The position numbers and the translations under genes were made by a program. The notes below the pieces were generated by a model that worked only from the letters and a program-made list of their open reading frames with translations, was not told the origin of the DNA and ran no database searches. Shown here piece after piece: positions 33,815 to 43,431 of a stretch of 64,000 nucleotides of DNA. Within the stretch, counting starts at the first letter, position 1, and every line of letters starts with the position of its first letter. The stretch comes from Sphingomonas sp. S2-65 (GTDB lineage: Bacteria > Pseudomonadota > Alphaproteobacteria > Sphingomonadales > Sphingomonadaceae). Location of the stretch: the NCBI RefSeq assembly GCF_021513175.1, contig NZ_CP090953.1, positions 1,879,001-1,943,000 of the forward strand. The letters are read 5' to 3'.

Positions 33815-34705
33815 ATGGAAAATTTCGCTGCCCCAGCCCGGCCGATCGTCGCCGCGATGTCCAAAGACGCCGCCGCCGAGCCTGCGCGGGCGGTCGCTTT
33901 TCAGGGTGCCCCGGGCGCCAATTCGCACATCGCCGCGCTGGAAGCGTTCCCAAACGGCCTGCCGCTTCCCTGCTTCTCGTTCGAGGACGCGATCGACGCG
34001 GTGCGCGAAGGCCGCGCCGACCGGGCGATGATCCCGATTGAAAATTCGCTGCACGGGCGCGTGGCGGACATCCATTTCCTGTTGCCGGAATCGGGCCTGA
34101 CGATCGTCGGCGAGCATTTCCTGCCGATCCGCTACGGGCTGATGGCGACCGGCCCGATCGAGGGCATCGCCCAGGCGATGAGCCACCCCCAGGCGCTGGG
34201 ACAATGCCGCCATTGGCTGAAGGCGAATGGCATCGCGCCGGTCGCCTATCCCGATACCGCCGGCGCGGCGGCGGTTGTGGCGGAGATGAACGACCCGACG
34301 GTGGCCGCGCTGGCGCCGCCCGGCGCGGCGGACCTCTACGGCCTGCAGTTGCTCGCGACCGACCTGGCGGATGCTGACCACAACATGACGCGCTTCGTCG
34401 TTCTCGCGCGCGAAGCGGTGGCGATCGAACAAGCGGGGCCGTTCATGACGACCTTCGTGTTCGAAGTGAAGAACGTGCCGGCGGCGCTGTACAAGGCGCT
34501 GGGCGGGTTCGCGACCAACGGCGTCAACATGACCAAGCTGGAAAGCTATCAGCGCGGCGGGACCTTCGCCGCGACTGAATTCTACGCCGATGTCGTTGGG
34601 CGGCCGGGCGAGCCCGCGCTGGATAGGGCGCTGGAGGAGCTGCGATTCCACTCCAAATGGCTGCGGGTGCTGGGAACCTATCGCCAGGCCCGCGCCCGGC
34701 CCTGA
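33815..34705 (+). CDS. pheA: Prephenate dehydratase
   Basis: 296 residues. The catalytic domain follows an extension of about 25 residues: FQGAPGANSH, IPIENSLHGRV and the NMTRF motif that contains the essential Thr. A C-terminal ACT domain begins about residue 208 (TTFVFEVKNVPAALYKAL) with NMTKLESYQ, the alphaproteobacterial version of the ESRP phenylalanine-binding motif. It converts prephenate to phenylpyruvate with feedback inhibition by phenylalanine. There is no fused chorismate mutase; a separate one is at 48045. Confidence 0.95.
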   Translation: MENFAAPARPIVAAMSKDAAAEPARAVAFQGAPGANSHIAALEAFPNGLPLPCFSFEDAIDAVREGRADRAMIPIENSLHGRVADIHFLLPESGLTIVGEHFLPIRYGLMATGPIEGIAQAMSHPQALGQCRHWLKANGIAPVAYPDTAGAAAVVAEMNDPTVAALAPPGAADLYGLQLLATDLADADHNMTRFVVLAREAVAIEQAGPFMTTFVFEVKNVPAALYKALGGFATNGVNMTKLESYQRGGTFAATEFYADVVGRPGEPALDRALEELRFHSKWLRVLGTYRQARARP

Positions 34706-34708
34706 CCG

Positions 34709-35575
34709 TCAGCCCTCCGCCCAGGCGGTAAGCAGCGTGTGGGCGATGGCATAGGCCGGTGGCGCCTTGAACGGCGCCTGCGGATCGCCTGTCAGTGCCA
34801 GCCGCACTTCGTCGCGCGTGAACCAGCGGGCGTCCTCGAGCTCATGCACATCCATCGTGATCGCGTCGTCCTGCGCTTGTGCGATGCAGGCGATCATCAG
34901 CGACGACGGGAACGGCCAGGGCTGGCTGGCGACGTAACGCACGTTCACGACTCGCACCCCGGCCTCTTCGCCGACTTCGCGGGCCACGGCTTCCTCGATC
35001 GATTCGCCGACTTCGAGGAAACCCGCCAGCGCCGAGTAGCGGCCCTGCGGCCAACTCGGCTGACGACCGAGCAGCGCACGGCCCTCATGCTCGGCGATCA
35101 TGATCACCACCGGATCGACGCGCGGGAAATGCTCGGCATGACAGGCTGGGCATTTGCGGCCCCAGCCGGCGCGGAAGATGGCGGTGGTGGTTCCGCATAC
35201 CGCGCAGAAGCCGTGGCGAGCATGCCAATCGACCAGGCTGCGGGCGGCGGCATAAAGCGCGGCATCCTCGGGCTGGAAGTGGTCGAGCATCGCGCTCAAC
35301 TCAGCCGAGCGGCCCCCCGGCAGCGGAATGCCTGGCGGTGGCGCGGGCGCGAACAGCGGAACGTCTTCGCGGTCGAAGCCGAGGAAGAGGGGTTCCCCCG
35401 CCGCGTCGCCCGTCCCGGTCCATAGCAGCTTGCCGTCCGGGGTGAGCTCGGGATCGAGGCCATGCAGGATCAGCAGGCGTGCGCGCGAGTCCGCGCGCGC
35501 AGCCGCAAGCAGCGCTGGATCGTGGCGGACGCGATCGGCGCGGTCGATGGATGCACCGGTAAAGCCGGGTGCCAT
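34709..35575 (-). CDS. nudC: NADH pyrophosphatase (NudC-type Nudix hydrolase)
   Basis: 288 residues from the ATG at 35575, whose first base is the last base of the upstream TGA (TGATG coupling). A zinc ribbon (CAVC...CPAC, spacing as in NudC) precedes the Nudix box GFLEVGESIEEAVAREVGEEAG and the NudC-specific SQPWPFP sequence. The enzyme hydrolyses NAD(H) to NMN(H) and AMP and, in E. coli, removes NAD caps from RNA. It is the third gene of the mutY / beta-lactamase-like / nudC group. Confidence 0.94.
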   Translation of the reverse strand: MAPGFTGASIDRADRVRHDPALLAAARADSRARLLILHGLDPELTPDGKLLWTGTGDAAGEPLFLGFDREDVPLFAPAPPPGIPLPGGRSAELSAMLDHFQPEDAALYAAARSLVDWHARHGFCAVCGTTTAIFRAGWGRKCPACHAEHFPRVDPVVIMIAEHEGRALLGRQPSWPQGRYSALAGFLEVGESIEEAVAREVGEEAGVRVVNVRYVASQPWPFPSSLMIACIAQAQDDAITMDVHELEDARWFTRDEVRLALTGDPQAPFKAPPAYAIAHTLLTAWAEG

Positions 35576-36852
35576 CACCGCGCGTTCTCGCCGTAAACAG
35601 CCTGGATGACGTCGCGCTTCAGCGGAGTCTGGCCGAACAGGTTGATCATCGCAGTCGCGCGCACCTGGTTCTTGGGATCGACCCAGGCGAAGGTCCCGGC
35701 CGCGCCTGCCCAGCCGAAGGTGCCCTTTCCAGGACCGCCCGGGCGATCGGCCAGGCTGACCGAGCCGCCAGCACCGAAGCCGACCTGATCTCCGCCGGAC
35801 TGGGCCTGCAGCAGGCTGCGGTCGGTGGTTGCCGGCAGCAAATCGGACATTGCGAGGCGAACCGTCTCCGGCTTGAGAATGCGCACGCCGTCCAGCGTGC
35901 CGCCGTTCACCAGCATATGGAGGAAACGGTCATAGTCGCGTGCCGACATGACCAGCCCGGCGCCGCCATAGGGGAAGCTGGGCGGCTGGAGCCACACCGA
36001 CGTCGCGCCGGGATCGAGCGGCGCGCGGCTGTCCCCGAGCAGGGCATAGTTGGTGGCGAGCAGGTTCGCCTTGCCGGCAGCCACGGTCCAATAGCTGGCG
36101 GTCATGCCGAGCGGCTGGAAGATCCGCGTGGTGACAAACTGGTCGAAGGCGACGCCGCTGGCGACCTCGATCACGCGCCCCAGCACGTCGAGCCCGATCG
36201 AATAGCTCCACTTGGCGCCGGGTTCCGCGATCAGCGGGAGCGTGGCGACGCGATTGGCGAACTCCTCGAGGCTGACCGGGCGCACCGCGCGCATGCTGGG
36301 CTCCATCGCCGCGCTGACCGCGGCGGGGTTGATGCCCAGACGGGTATATTCGTCGAGCAAAGGCCCCTTGGTGATGATGTTGTAGCCGAGACCAGCGGTA
36401 TGGGTCAGCAGGTTGCGCACGGTGATCGGGCGAGTCGCGGCACGGCTGGTCAGGTCCTTGGCGGGATCCACCAGCACCTTCATCGACTTGAACGCGGGAA
36501 TGAAGTCGCTGATCGGCTGATCGAGGCTCAGCTTGCCCTGTTCGACCAGGATCATCGCGGCGATGCCGGTGATCGGCTTGGTCATCGAATAGACGCGCCA
36601 AAGGCTGTCGATGTCGGCGCGATGTGCCGTGGCTTCGTTGGCGATCCGGCCCGCGGCGGCGACCTGCGGGGCTACATCGCCCCGGCCGACAGTGATGACG
36701 ATCCCGGGGACGCGGTTCTCGGCGACCCAGCGGTCTGCGAGCTGGGTTATCGCGGAGGGGGCTGCGACCTGTTGCCGGGACAGCGCCTGCCCGGAAGCCG
36801 GTGTGGCGAGCGCGAGCGCTCCGGTGAGACTGAACCCGATCAGCTTGCGCAT
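35575..36852 (-). CDS. Beta-lactamase-family serine hydrolase (class C-like, exported)
   Basis: 425 residues with a signal peptide (LIGFSLTGALALATPASGQ). It belongs to the penicillin-binding-protein/class C beta-lactamase fold: SxxK in VYSMTKP (Ser about 89), YSI in the position of YxN (WSYSIGLDVLGRV) and a late TFGWAGAAGT in place of KTG. The missing canonical KTG and YxN make a resistance enzyme unlikely; many such proteins are esterases or D-aminopeptidases. The ATG at 36852 lies inside the end of mutY (13-bp overlap), and its stop touches the nudC start. Confidence 0.87.
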   Translation of the reverse strand: MRKLIGFSLTGALALATPASGQALSRQQVAAPSAITQLADRWVAENRVPGIVITVGRGDVAPQVAAAGRIANEATAHRADIDSLWRVYSMTKPITGIAAMILVEQGKLSLDQPISDFIPAFKSMKVLVDPAKDLTSRAATRPITVRNLLTHTAGLGYNIITKGPLLDEYTRLGINPAAVSAAMEPSMRAVRPVSLEEFANRVATLPLIAEPGAKWSYSIGLDVLGRVIEVASGVAFDQFVTTRIFQPLGMTASYWTVAAGKANLLATNYALLGDSRAPLDPGATSVWLQPPSFPYGGAGLVMSARDYDRFLHMLVNGGTLDGVRILKPETVRLAMSDLLPATTDRSLLQAQSGGDQVGFGAGGSVSLADRPGGPGKGTFGWAGAAGTFAWVDPKNQVRATAMINLFGQTPLKRDVIQAVYGENAR

Positions 36853-37901
36853 CGCATACTCCCGAACCTGTTTGCCGCCTTGGCGAAGACGGTAGGCAGA
36901 CCGGCGGACGCTAGGTCCGCGATCGGCCACCACTCGCCTTCCGAAATCCCATGCGGGCCCATTGTTGCAGCCGCAAGTGCGACTTGGAGATTGAAATGGG
37001 TAAAGCCGTGCGTGACGGTTTCGCCGGTCAGCTGCCAGTCGGCCGGCAGCGGCGCCCCTTGGAGGCCCGGCGGTGTCGCTTCCCAGGGCCCGGTCGGAAG
37101 CGCGCGCATCCCCCCGAGCAGCCCCTTGGCCGGGCGGCGGACGAGCAGGACATGATCGTCGCGTTCGGCCCAGAACATCGTGCCGTAGCGCTGCGGCTTG
37201 GGCTGCTTCGCCGCCTTTCGCGGATAGGTTTCCGGCGCGCCGCTGCGATAGCCATCGCACTGGTCGTGGATCGGACAGGCCAGGCAACGCGGCGCGCGGG
37301 CGGTGCAGATGCCGCTGCCGAGATCCATCATCGCCTGGGCGAAGTCGCCCGCACGGGCGTCGGGCGTGATCGCATCGGTAAGGGCGCGGATGCGCGGGCG
37401 TGAAGCCGGCAGCGGCGCTTCGATGGCGAAGAGGCGCGAGACGACGCGCTCCACATTGGCATCGACCACCACCGCGCGGCGGCCGAACGCGATCGCGGCC
37501 ACTGCGGCGGCGGTATAGGCGCCGATTCCGGGAAGCGCGCGCAGGCCCGCTTCGGTATCGGGCAGCGCCCCGAGCTTCGCGACCTCGCGGGCGCAGGCGA
37601 GGAGATTGCGCGCCCGGGCATAATAGCCAAGGCCCGCCCATGCCGCCATGACGTCCGCGTCGGCGGCGGCGGCGAATGCCTCGAAGGTCGGCCACCGCGT
37701 CGTGAACTTCTCGAAATATGGAATGACGGACGCGACCTGAGTCTGCTGAAGCATGATCTCCGACAGCCAGACGCGGTAGGGATCCGTCGCATTGCTACCC
37801 GGCGGCGCGCGCCATGGAAGCCGGCGGGCATGGGCATCATACCAGTGGAGCAGCGGCTCGGAGACACTTGGGCGGATCGCGCGAGGAACGTTGTCGGGCA
37901 C
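36840..37901 (-). CDS. mutY: A/G-specific adenine glycosylase MutY
   Basis: 353 residues from a GTG. The HhH-GPD glycosylase domain has SEIMLQQTQV, the helix-hairpin-helix LPGIGAYTAAAV, and the catalytic Asp in VVDANVERV. The 4Fe-4S cluster ligands are the four cysteines of CTARAPRCLACPIHDQC. The C-terminal NUDIX-like domain recognises 8-oxoguanine (TVTHGFTHFNLQV). It removes adenine opposite 8-oxoG. It is divergent from dciA with 27 bp between starts. Confidence 0.95.
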   Translation of the reverse strand: MPDNVPRAIRPSVSEPLLHWYDAHARRLPWRAPPGSNATDPYRVWLSEIMLQQTQVASVIPYFEKFTTRWPTFEAFAAAADADVMAAWAGLGYYARARNLLACAREVAKLGALPDTEAGLRALPGIGAYTAAAVAAIAFGRRAVVVDANVERVVSRLFAIEAPLPASRPRIRALTDAITPDARAGDFAQAMMDLGSGICTARAPRCLACPIHDQCDGYRSGAPETYPRKAAKQPKPQRYGTMFWAERDDHVLLVRRPAKGLLGGMRALPTGPWEATPPGLQGAPLPADWQLTGETVTHGFTHFNLQVALAAATMGPHGISEGEWWPIADLASAGLPTVFAKAANRFGSMRCAS

Positions 37902-37928
37902 GGGCCCCTATGGCATGGGTTGGCTGCA

Positions 37929-38492
37929 ATGACGAAGCCCCCCCGCACCACCACGCGACCGGCGAAGATGGAGCCGAAGCGATCCAATCGCGTGCGGCCC
38001 GTTTCCGAGCTGCTGCCCGAGGTGGGCGGCGCGGCATTCCGCAAGTTCGGCTTCGTCCAGCATGCCGTGGTCAGCCGCTGGGGCGAGATCGTCGGCGAGC
38101 GCTATGCGCGGGTGTCGGTTCCCGAATCGATCCGCTTTCCGCAGGGCAAGCGCGCCGATGGCGTGCTGAGCCTGGTGGTGTCGGGGGCGCACGCGCCGAT
38201 GATGCAACATATCGGCCCCGAAATCGTCGAACGCGTGAACCGCTTCTTCGGCTATCAGGCGGTGGCGAAGCTGGCGATCAAGCATGGCGACGTGCGGCGC
38301 AAGGAAAAGACCGCGCCGCCGCCGAGCCTGAAGCCGCTCAGCGCGGCGATGGGCGAAAGCCTGCGCGGGATCGTCGATCCCGAACTCAAGGCGGTGCTCG
38401 AGGCGCTGGCGGCGGGAGTCGCGGCGCAAGGCGAGGCTGCGGAGCTGGGCGGATCGGCACTGGGCAGGCCAAAACTCGGCAGGATCGAATGA
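37929..38492 (+). CDS. dciA: DciA-like (DUF721) replicative helicase loader candidate
   Basis: 187 residues from the ATG at 37929; a second in-frame ATG at 37968 is possible. The DUF721 domain occupies residues about 20-110 (RPVSELLPEVGGAAFRKFGF, VVSRWGEIVGERYARVSVPE). DciA loads DnaB in the many bacteria that lack DnaC; that role is established for several species and inferred here. The C-terminal third is Ala/Glu-rich. Its stop overlaps the start of the next gene (ATGATG). Confidence 0.85.
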   Translation: MTKPPRTTTRPAKMEPKRSNRVRPVSELLPEVGGAAFRKFGFVQHAVVSRWGEIVGERYARVSVPESIRFPQGKRADGVLSLVVSGAHAPMMQHIGPEIVERVNRFFGYQAVAKLAIKHGDVRRKEKTAPPPSLKPLSAAMGESLRGIVDPELKAVLEALAAGVAAQGEAAELGGSALGRPKLGRIE

Positions 38493-39208
38493 TGCGGATG
38501 ATGGTGGTGATTGGCGCGGCGCTGCTGGCGCTGGGTGTCGGAAGCGTCGGCGCGGCGCAGCCGCAGCGCGCGCCCTCCCCGGCGGTGCGCTGGACGTCGG
38601 TGGTGGTACGCACGCCCGAGGGCGGGTTCCGCCAGGGCAACCCCAATGCGCCGGTGAAGCTGGTCGAATACGGATCGCGCACCTGCCCGACCTGTGGCCG
38701 GTTCGCCGCCGAGGGTGTGGATCCGCTGCGCGAAAAGTTCATCGCGACCGGCAAGCTGAGCTATGAATATCGCGATTTCCTGATCCATGGCGCGCCCGAC
38801 TTCGCGCTGGCGCTGCTCAACCAATGCGTGCCGGCGCAGCGCTTCTTCCCGGTGCTCGACGCGATCTATGCCGCGCAGGCGACCTTTGCGGCGCGGCTGG
38901 AAGCGTTCGAGAAGAAATCGCCCAAGCTTGTCGCGCAATATCAGACGCTGCCTCCCGGCCAGTCGGCGACGCGGTTCGCCGAAGTGATCGGGGCCATCGC
39001 GTTCATGAAGCAGCATGGGCTGAGCGAGGCCCAGTCCCGCAAATGCCTGAACGACCCGGCGCTGATCCGCGGCATCGCCAAGACCAACGCCGACGCCGTG
39101 AATGTCCATCAGGTGCAGGGCACGCCGAACTTCTTCGTCAACGGGCGCGCGGTGCGTGCCTATAGCTGGGACCGGCTGCAGCCCGAGCTTTGGGCGGCCG
39201 GCGCCTGA
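38489..39208 (+). CDS. DsbA-like thioredoxin-fold protein (copy 1)
   Basis: 239 residues with a signal peptide (VVIGAALLALGVGSVGAAQ). A thioredoxin-fold DsbA-like domain starts near NAPVKLVEYGSRTCPTCGRFA, with active-site CPTC, and ends with VQGTPNFFVNGRAV, where the cis-Pro lies in GTPNF. Helical insert about residues 110-185 is typical. It is probably a periplasmic thiol oxidoreductase. The start is the first of two consecutive ATGs at 38489, overlapping the dciA stop. It is paralogous to the next gene. Confidence 0.9.
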   Translation: MMRMMVVIGAALLALGVGSVGAAQPQRAPSPAVRWTSVVVRTPEGGFRQGNPNAPVKLVEYGSRTCPTCGRFAAEGVDPLREKFIATGKLSYEYRDFLIHGAPDFALALLNQCVPAQRFFPVLDAIYAAQATFAARLEAFEKKSPKLVAQYQTLPPGQSATRFAEVIGAIAFMKQHGLSEAQSRKCLNDPALIRGIAKTNADAVNVHQVQGTPNFFVNGRAVRAYSWDRLQPELWAAGA

Positions 39209-39240
39209 TCCCCTTCCCTTCCCCTTGGAGTATTGACCCG

Positions 39241-39996
39241 ATGCGTGCAGCCCTTGCCCTGATCCCTCTCGCGTTGCTCGCCGGCTGCGGGGGCGACGAT
39301 GGCGCGAACAGTTCGACGCCGGTCACGTCGAGCACGGCGGTGGCACAGGTCGCGGCGCCTGCCGGCAAGGCGTGGACCGACGTGGTGTCGAAGACCGCCG
39401 ATGGCGGGTTCGTCCAGGGCAATCCGAACGCGCCGATCAAGCTGGTCGAATATGGCTCGCGCAACTGCCCGGTGTGCGGTCGTTTCGCCGAGGAAGGCAC
39501 CGAGCCGCTGCGCGCCAAATATATTGCCACGGGCAAGGTCAGCCTGGAGTTCCGCGACTTCCTGGTCCACGGCGCGCCCGATTTCGCGGCGGCACTGCTC
39601 AACCAGTGCGTGCCGACCGAGGCGTTCTTCCCCGTGCTCGACCAGTTCTACGCCAACCAGACGCAGTTCCTGGACCGCACCCAGAAGCTGGAGCAGACCA
39701 ACCCGCAGCTGGTGGCGCAATTGCAGAACATGACGCCGCAACAGGCGGCGGTCGCGTTCGCCGACGCGCTGGGCTATGTCGACTTCATCAAGCAGCGCGG
39801 CGTGCCGGAAGCCAAGGCGCGCCAGTGCCTGAACGATCAGGCCAAGATCGCCGAGATCGCCAAGGTGAACGGCGACGCGGTCAACGTGCACGGCGTGAGC
39901 GGCACGCCGACCTTCTTCATCAACGGCAAGCAGGTGCAGAACGTCGCAACCTGGTCGGGCCTGGAGCCGGCGCTCCAAGCCGCCGGCGCACGCTAA
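39241..39996 (+). CDS. DsbA-like thioredoxin-fold lipoprotein (copy 2)
   Basis: 251 residues. A lipoprotein signal (LALIPLALLAGCGGDD, Cys about 16) replaces the cleavable signal of copy 1. The rest aligns throughout: NAPIKLVEYGSRNCPVCGRF with active site CPVC, and VSGTPTFFINGKQV. The two proteins arose by tandem duplication and may differ in location, one soluble and one membrane-anchored. The ATG is preceded by TTGGAGT. smc starts 29 bp downstream. Confidence 0.92.
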   Translation: MRAALALIPLALLAGCGGDDGANSSTPVTSSTAVAQVAAPAGKAWTDVVSKTADGGFVQGNPNAPIKLVEYGSRNCPVCGRFAEEGTEPLRAKYIATGKVSLEFRDFLVHGAPDFAAALLNQCVPTEAFFPVLDQFYANQTQFLDRTQKLEQTNPQLVAQLQNMTPQQAAVAFADALGYVDFIKQRGVPEAKARQCLNDQAKIAEIAKVNGDAVNVHGVSGTPTFFINGKQVQNVATWSGLEPALQAAGAR

Positions 39997-40025
39997 CCGC
40001 CTGAGCCGCGGGGGGGCGGCGATTT

Positions 40026-43000
40026 ATGCAGATCAAGCGGCTGCGGCTGACGGGCTTCAAGAGCTTCGTCGACCCAGCCGACTTGCGCATCGAGCCGGGG
40101 CTGACGGGGATCGTCGGCCCCAATGGCTGCGGCAAATCCAACCTGCTCGAAGCGCTGCGCTGGGCGATGGGCGAGAACAGCGCCAAGTCGCTGCGCGGCG
40201 GCGGCATGGAAGACGTGATCTTCGCGGGTACGCAATCGCGCCCTGCCCGGAACTTCGCCGAAGTGTCGATCCTCGCCGAGCAGGAGGGCAATGAGGAGCT
40301 GGAGGTCGTCCGCCGGATCGAACGGGGGACGGGATCGGCCTATCGCATCAACGGCAGCGATGTGCGGGCCAAGGACGTGGCGCTGCTGTTCGCCGACGCG
40401 GCGACGGGCGCCCACTCGCCCGCGCTGGTGAGCCAGGGGCGGATCAGCGCGGTGATCGCCGCCAAGCCGGCCGAGCGCCGCGCGATGCTGGAGGAAGCGG
40501 CGGGGATCGCCGGGCTGCACGTGCGCCGGCGCGATGCCGAGGCCAAGCTGCGCGCCACCGAAGCGAACCTGGTACGGCTGGACGAAGTGATCGGCGACCA
40601 GGAAGCGCGCGCCGCCGCCTTGAAGCGCCAGGCACGCCAGGCCGAGCGCTACCGCGAACTGTCCGAACGGATCCGGGTTACCGAGGCGCGGCTGATCTTC
40701 GCGCGCTGGCGCGATGCGGCGGCGGCCTCGGACCGGGCGAAAAAGGAGGCAGCCTCCGCCGAAGCGCTGGTCGCGGAACGCAGCGCCGCGCACGATCTCG
40801 CGGCCGCGCGGCAGCAGGAGGCAGCGCACGCGCTGGCGGGGGTGCGGGCGGACGCGCTGGGCCTGCGCGACCGGGCGAGCGAGGCGATGCACCGGCTGGC
40901 CTCGCTGCGCAGCGAACGCGCGGGCGTGGCGCGGCGGATCGGTGAACTCGGCGACGCGGCGCGGCGGCTGGAGGAGGATCGCGGGCGCGAAGGCGCGTTG
41001 GCCCGTGACGCCGCCGACGCGCTGGCGCGGCTGAGCGAAGAAGCCAAGGCCCTGGAGGCGCGGATCGCCGAGGCGGGCGCGCGAATGCCGCTGCTCGAGG
41101 CCGCGCAAGCCGATGCCGAACGTGCGGCGCGGGACGTCGAGGTAGCGCTCGCCCAGGCGCTCGCGGCGCAGGCAAGCGAGGCGGCGGAGGCGCGCGTAGC
41201 CGAGGCTGCGCTAGCGGCGGCGCGGGCACGGGTGGAGCGGACGGTACGCGATCGGACGCGAATCGACGCGGAGATCGCGGCGCTGCCGGCCGCCGAGCCG
41301 GTGAAGGCCGACAGGCAGCGCGCGGGCGAGGCACGAACCCAGGCCGCTGCTCAAGCAGAGGCCGCGCGCGCCGGCATGGCCGAAGCCGATGCGAACGAGC
41401 GGGCGGCGATCGGTGGACGCGACCGGGCGCAAGCGGCACGGGCAGCAGCGCATGCCGAGCTGACGCAACTCGACAGCGAAGCCGCGGCGCTGCGCAAGGC
41501 GACGGCACCCAGCGGCAAGGACCGGCTGCTCGATCGCGTGCGCGTGGACAACGGGTTCGAACGTGCGCTGGCGGCCGCGCTGGGTGACGATCTTGAGGCC
41601 GGGCTCGATGTGGGGGCGGAACGCTTCTGGGCGGGGGCCGAGGTTCAAGCGAGCGATCCTGACGCCGCGACTGGTACGGTGAAACTGGCCGCGCACGTGG
41701 AGGCGCCGGCGGCGCTGGCCCGGCGGCTGGCACAGGTGCTGGTAGCCGAAACGGACGAGGACCAGCCACTTGCGGTCGGACAGCGGCTGGTGACGCTGGG
41801 CGGGAGCCTGCGCCGCTGGGACGGGTATCGGGCGAAATCGGGCGGTGCCGCCGCGGCGGAGCGGCTTGAGCGCGTGAACCGGCTTGCGGGCATCGACCGC
41901 GCGCGGCCGGCGGCGGTGGCAACAGTCGAGACGGCGAGCGCGGAGCTGGCGCGGATCGACGCGGCGATCGCGGAGGCAAGGCAAGCGGCGCAGGCCTATC
42001 GCCGCGCGCTGGACCAGGCCGAGAATGCAGCACGCGAGGCAGTGCGCGCGGAGGACCGGGCGACGGCGCAGCTCGAGCGGCTGGACGGGCAGCGGGCCGA
42101 CCTGGACGCGCGGGCGCGGCGCGTTGTCGGCGAGCAGGGCGAGGCGGCCGGCGAGCTGACGCGGGCGGAGGCGGCGAAGGCGGGGCTGCCGGACGGATCC
42201 GACACCCGCGCCAAGGTGGCGGCGCTGTCGCGTGAGGCGGAGGCTCGGCGCACGGGCGTAGCCACCGCGCGCGCGGAGCGCGGAACCCTGGAGCGCGAGA
42301 TCGGCCAAGCACGGGAGCGAATGGCGGCGGCGGGCGCCGAAGCCAAGAGCTGGAAGTCGCGCGCGGGTGATGCGGCGCGCCGGGCCGCGGAGATGGACAA
42401 GCGCGCTGCCGCGCTGGCCGAGGAGAGCGCCGCGCTCAGCGAGCGCCCGGCGACGCTGGAGGTCGCGGTTGCCGAGGCGGAACGCGACAGCGATACGCTG
42501 CGGAACGACTCCGCGGCGGCCCAGGCGGCCGAGCGCGAGGCCGAAGCAGCCCTGCGCGCGACCGAAGGCGCGGTGCGCGCCGCGAACGAGGCGCTGGCAG
42601 AGGCGCGCGAAACGCGGGCCGGTGCGCTGGCCCGTGCCGAAAATCAGGAGATGCGGCGCGTCGAGATGGGGCGGCTGTCGGGCGAGCGCTTCGAATGCCC
42701 GCCGCCGCTGCTGCCCGAGCGCGCGGGGTTCGACTCCGCGAGCGTGGGCGAACCCCAGGCCGAATCCGGCGCGCATGACCGGCTGATCGCCGAGCGTGAG
42801 CGGATCGGGCCGGTGAACCTGGTCGCGGAGGCAGAACTCGCGGAACTGGAGGCGGCATTCTCGACGAACGCGAAGGAGCGCGACGAGCTTACCCAGGCGG
42901 TCAATCGCCTGCGCGGGTCGATCGGTACGCTCAATCGCGAAGGACGTCAGCGGCTGCTCGCCGCGTTCGAGGCAGTGGACGGACATTTCCAGCGGCTGTT

Positions 43001-43430
43001 CACCACGCTGTTCAACGGCGGCCAGGCGCATCTCCAGATGATCGACTCGGACGATCCGCTCGAGGCCGGGCTGGAGATCCTGGCGCAGCCCCCGGGCAAG
43101 CGGCTCCAATCGCTGACCCTGTTGTCGGGCGGCGAACAGGCGCTGACCGCGGTGGCGCTGATCTTCGCGCTGTTCCTGACCAAGCCCGCGCCGATCTGCG
43201 TGCTCGACGAAGTCGATGCGCCGCTGGACGACGCCAATGTCGACCGCTTCTGCGGGCTGCTCGAGCGGATGAGCGAAGAGACGAAAACACGCTACCTGAT
43301 CGTCACGCACAATGCCGCGACGATGAGCCGGATGCACCGGCTGTTCGGCGTGACGATGGTCGAGCGCGGAGTCAGCCGGCTGGTGTCGGTGGACTTGGGC
43401 GGCGCGGAAACGCTGCTGGCGGCGGAGTAA
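40026..43430 (+). CDS. smc: Chromosome segregation protein SMC
   Basis: 1134 residues, slightly shorter than usual. The N-terminal head has Walker A GPNGCGKSN (residues about 32-40) and a Q-loop; then a long Arg/Glu/Ala coiled coil, a hinge around residues 495-620 (RLLDRVRVDNGFERALAAAL), the return coiled coil, and the C-terminal head with ABC signature LLSGGEQALTAVAL and Walker B CVLDEVDAPLDD. SMC dimers with ScpA and ScpB (not in the window) organise and separate the chromosome. It may share a transcript with the dsbA-like genes. Confidence 0.96.
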   Translation: MQIKRLRLTGFKSFVDPADLRIEPGLTGIVGPNGCGKSNLLEALRWAMGENSAKSLRGGGMEDVIFAGTQSRPARNFAEVSILAEQEGNEELEVVRRIERGTGSAYRINGSDVRAKDVALLFADAATGAHSPALVSQGRISAVIAAKPAERRAMLEEAAGIAGLHVRRRDAEAKLRATEANLVRLDEVIGDQEARAAALKRQARQAERYRELSERIRVTEARLIFARWRDAAAASDRAKKEAASAEALVAERSAAHDLAAARQQEAAHALAGVRADALGLRDRASEAMHRLASLRSERAGVARRIGELGDAARRLEEDRGREGALARDAADALARLSEEAKALEARIAEAGARMPLLEAAQADAERAARDVEVALAQALAAQASEAAEARVAEAALAAARARVERTVRDRTRIDAEIAALPAAEPVKADRQRAGEARTQAAAQAEAARAGMAEADANERAAIGGRDRAQAARAAAHAELTQLDSEAAALRKATAPSGKDRLLDRVRVDNGFERALAAALGDDLEAGLDVGAERFWAGAEVQASDPDAATGTVKLAAHVEAPAALARRLAQVLVAETDEDQPLAVGQRLVTLGGSLRRWDGYRAKSGGAAAAERLERVNRLAGIDRARPAAVATVETASAELARIDAAIAEARQAAQAYRRALDQAENAAREAVRAEDRATAQLERLDGQRADLDARARRVVGEQGEAAGELTRAEAAKAGLPDGSDTRAKVAALSREAEARRTGVATARAERGTLEREIGQARERMAAAGAEAKSWKSRAGDAARRAAEMDKRAAALAEESAALSERPATLEVAVAEAERDSDTLRNDSAAAQAAEREAEAALRATEGAVRAANEALAEARETRAGALARAENQEMRRVEMGRLSGERFECPPPLLPERAGFDSASVGEPQAESGAHDRLIAERERIGPVNLVAEAELAELEAAFSTNAKERDELTQAVNRLRGSIGTLNREGRQRLLAAFEAVDGHFQRLFTTLFNGGQAHLQMIDSDDPLEAGLEILAQPPGKRLQSLTLLSGGEQALTAVALIFALFLTKPAPICVLDEVDAPLDDANVDRFCGLLERMSEETKTRYLIVTHNAATMSRMHRLFGVTMVERGVSRLVSVDLGGAETLLAAE

Positions 43431-43431
43431 G

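Noticed and set aside
35575..36852. Antibiotic-resistance beta-lactamase
   Set aside because: SxxK is present but the KTG box and a standard YxN are not, and the gene sits in a housekeeping operon; an esterase or peptidase role is more likely.
37814..39208. 464-codon plus-strand frame joining dciA and the first DsbA-like gene
   Set aside because: The N-terminal half is a shadow of dciA in another frame; only the part from 38489 encodes a signal peptide and thioredoxin fold.
41211..43337. Long minus-strand frames antisense to smc
   Set aside because: Produced by the Ala/Glu/Arg-rich coiled-coil codons of smc; no independent evidence of a gene.
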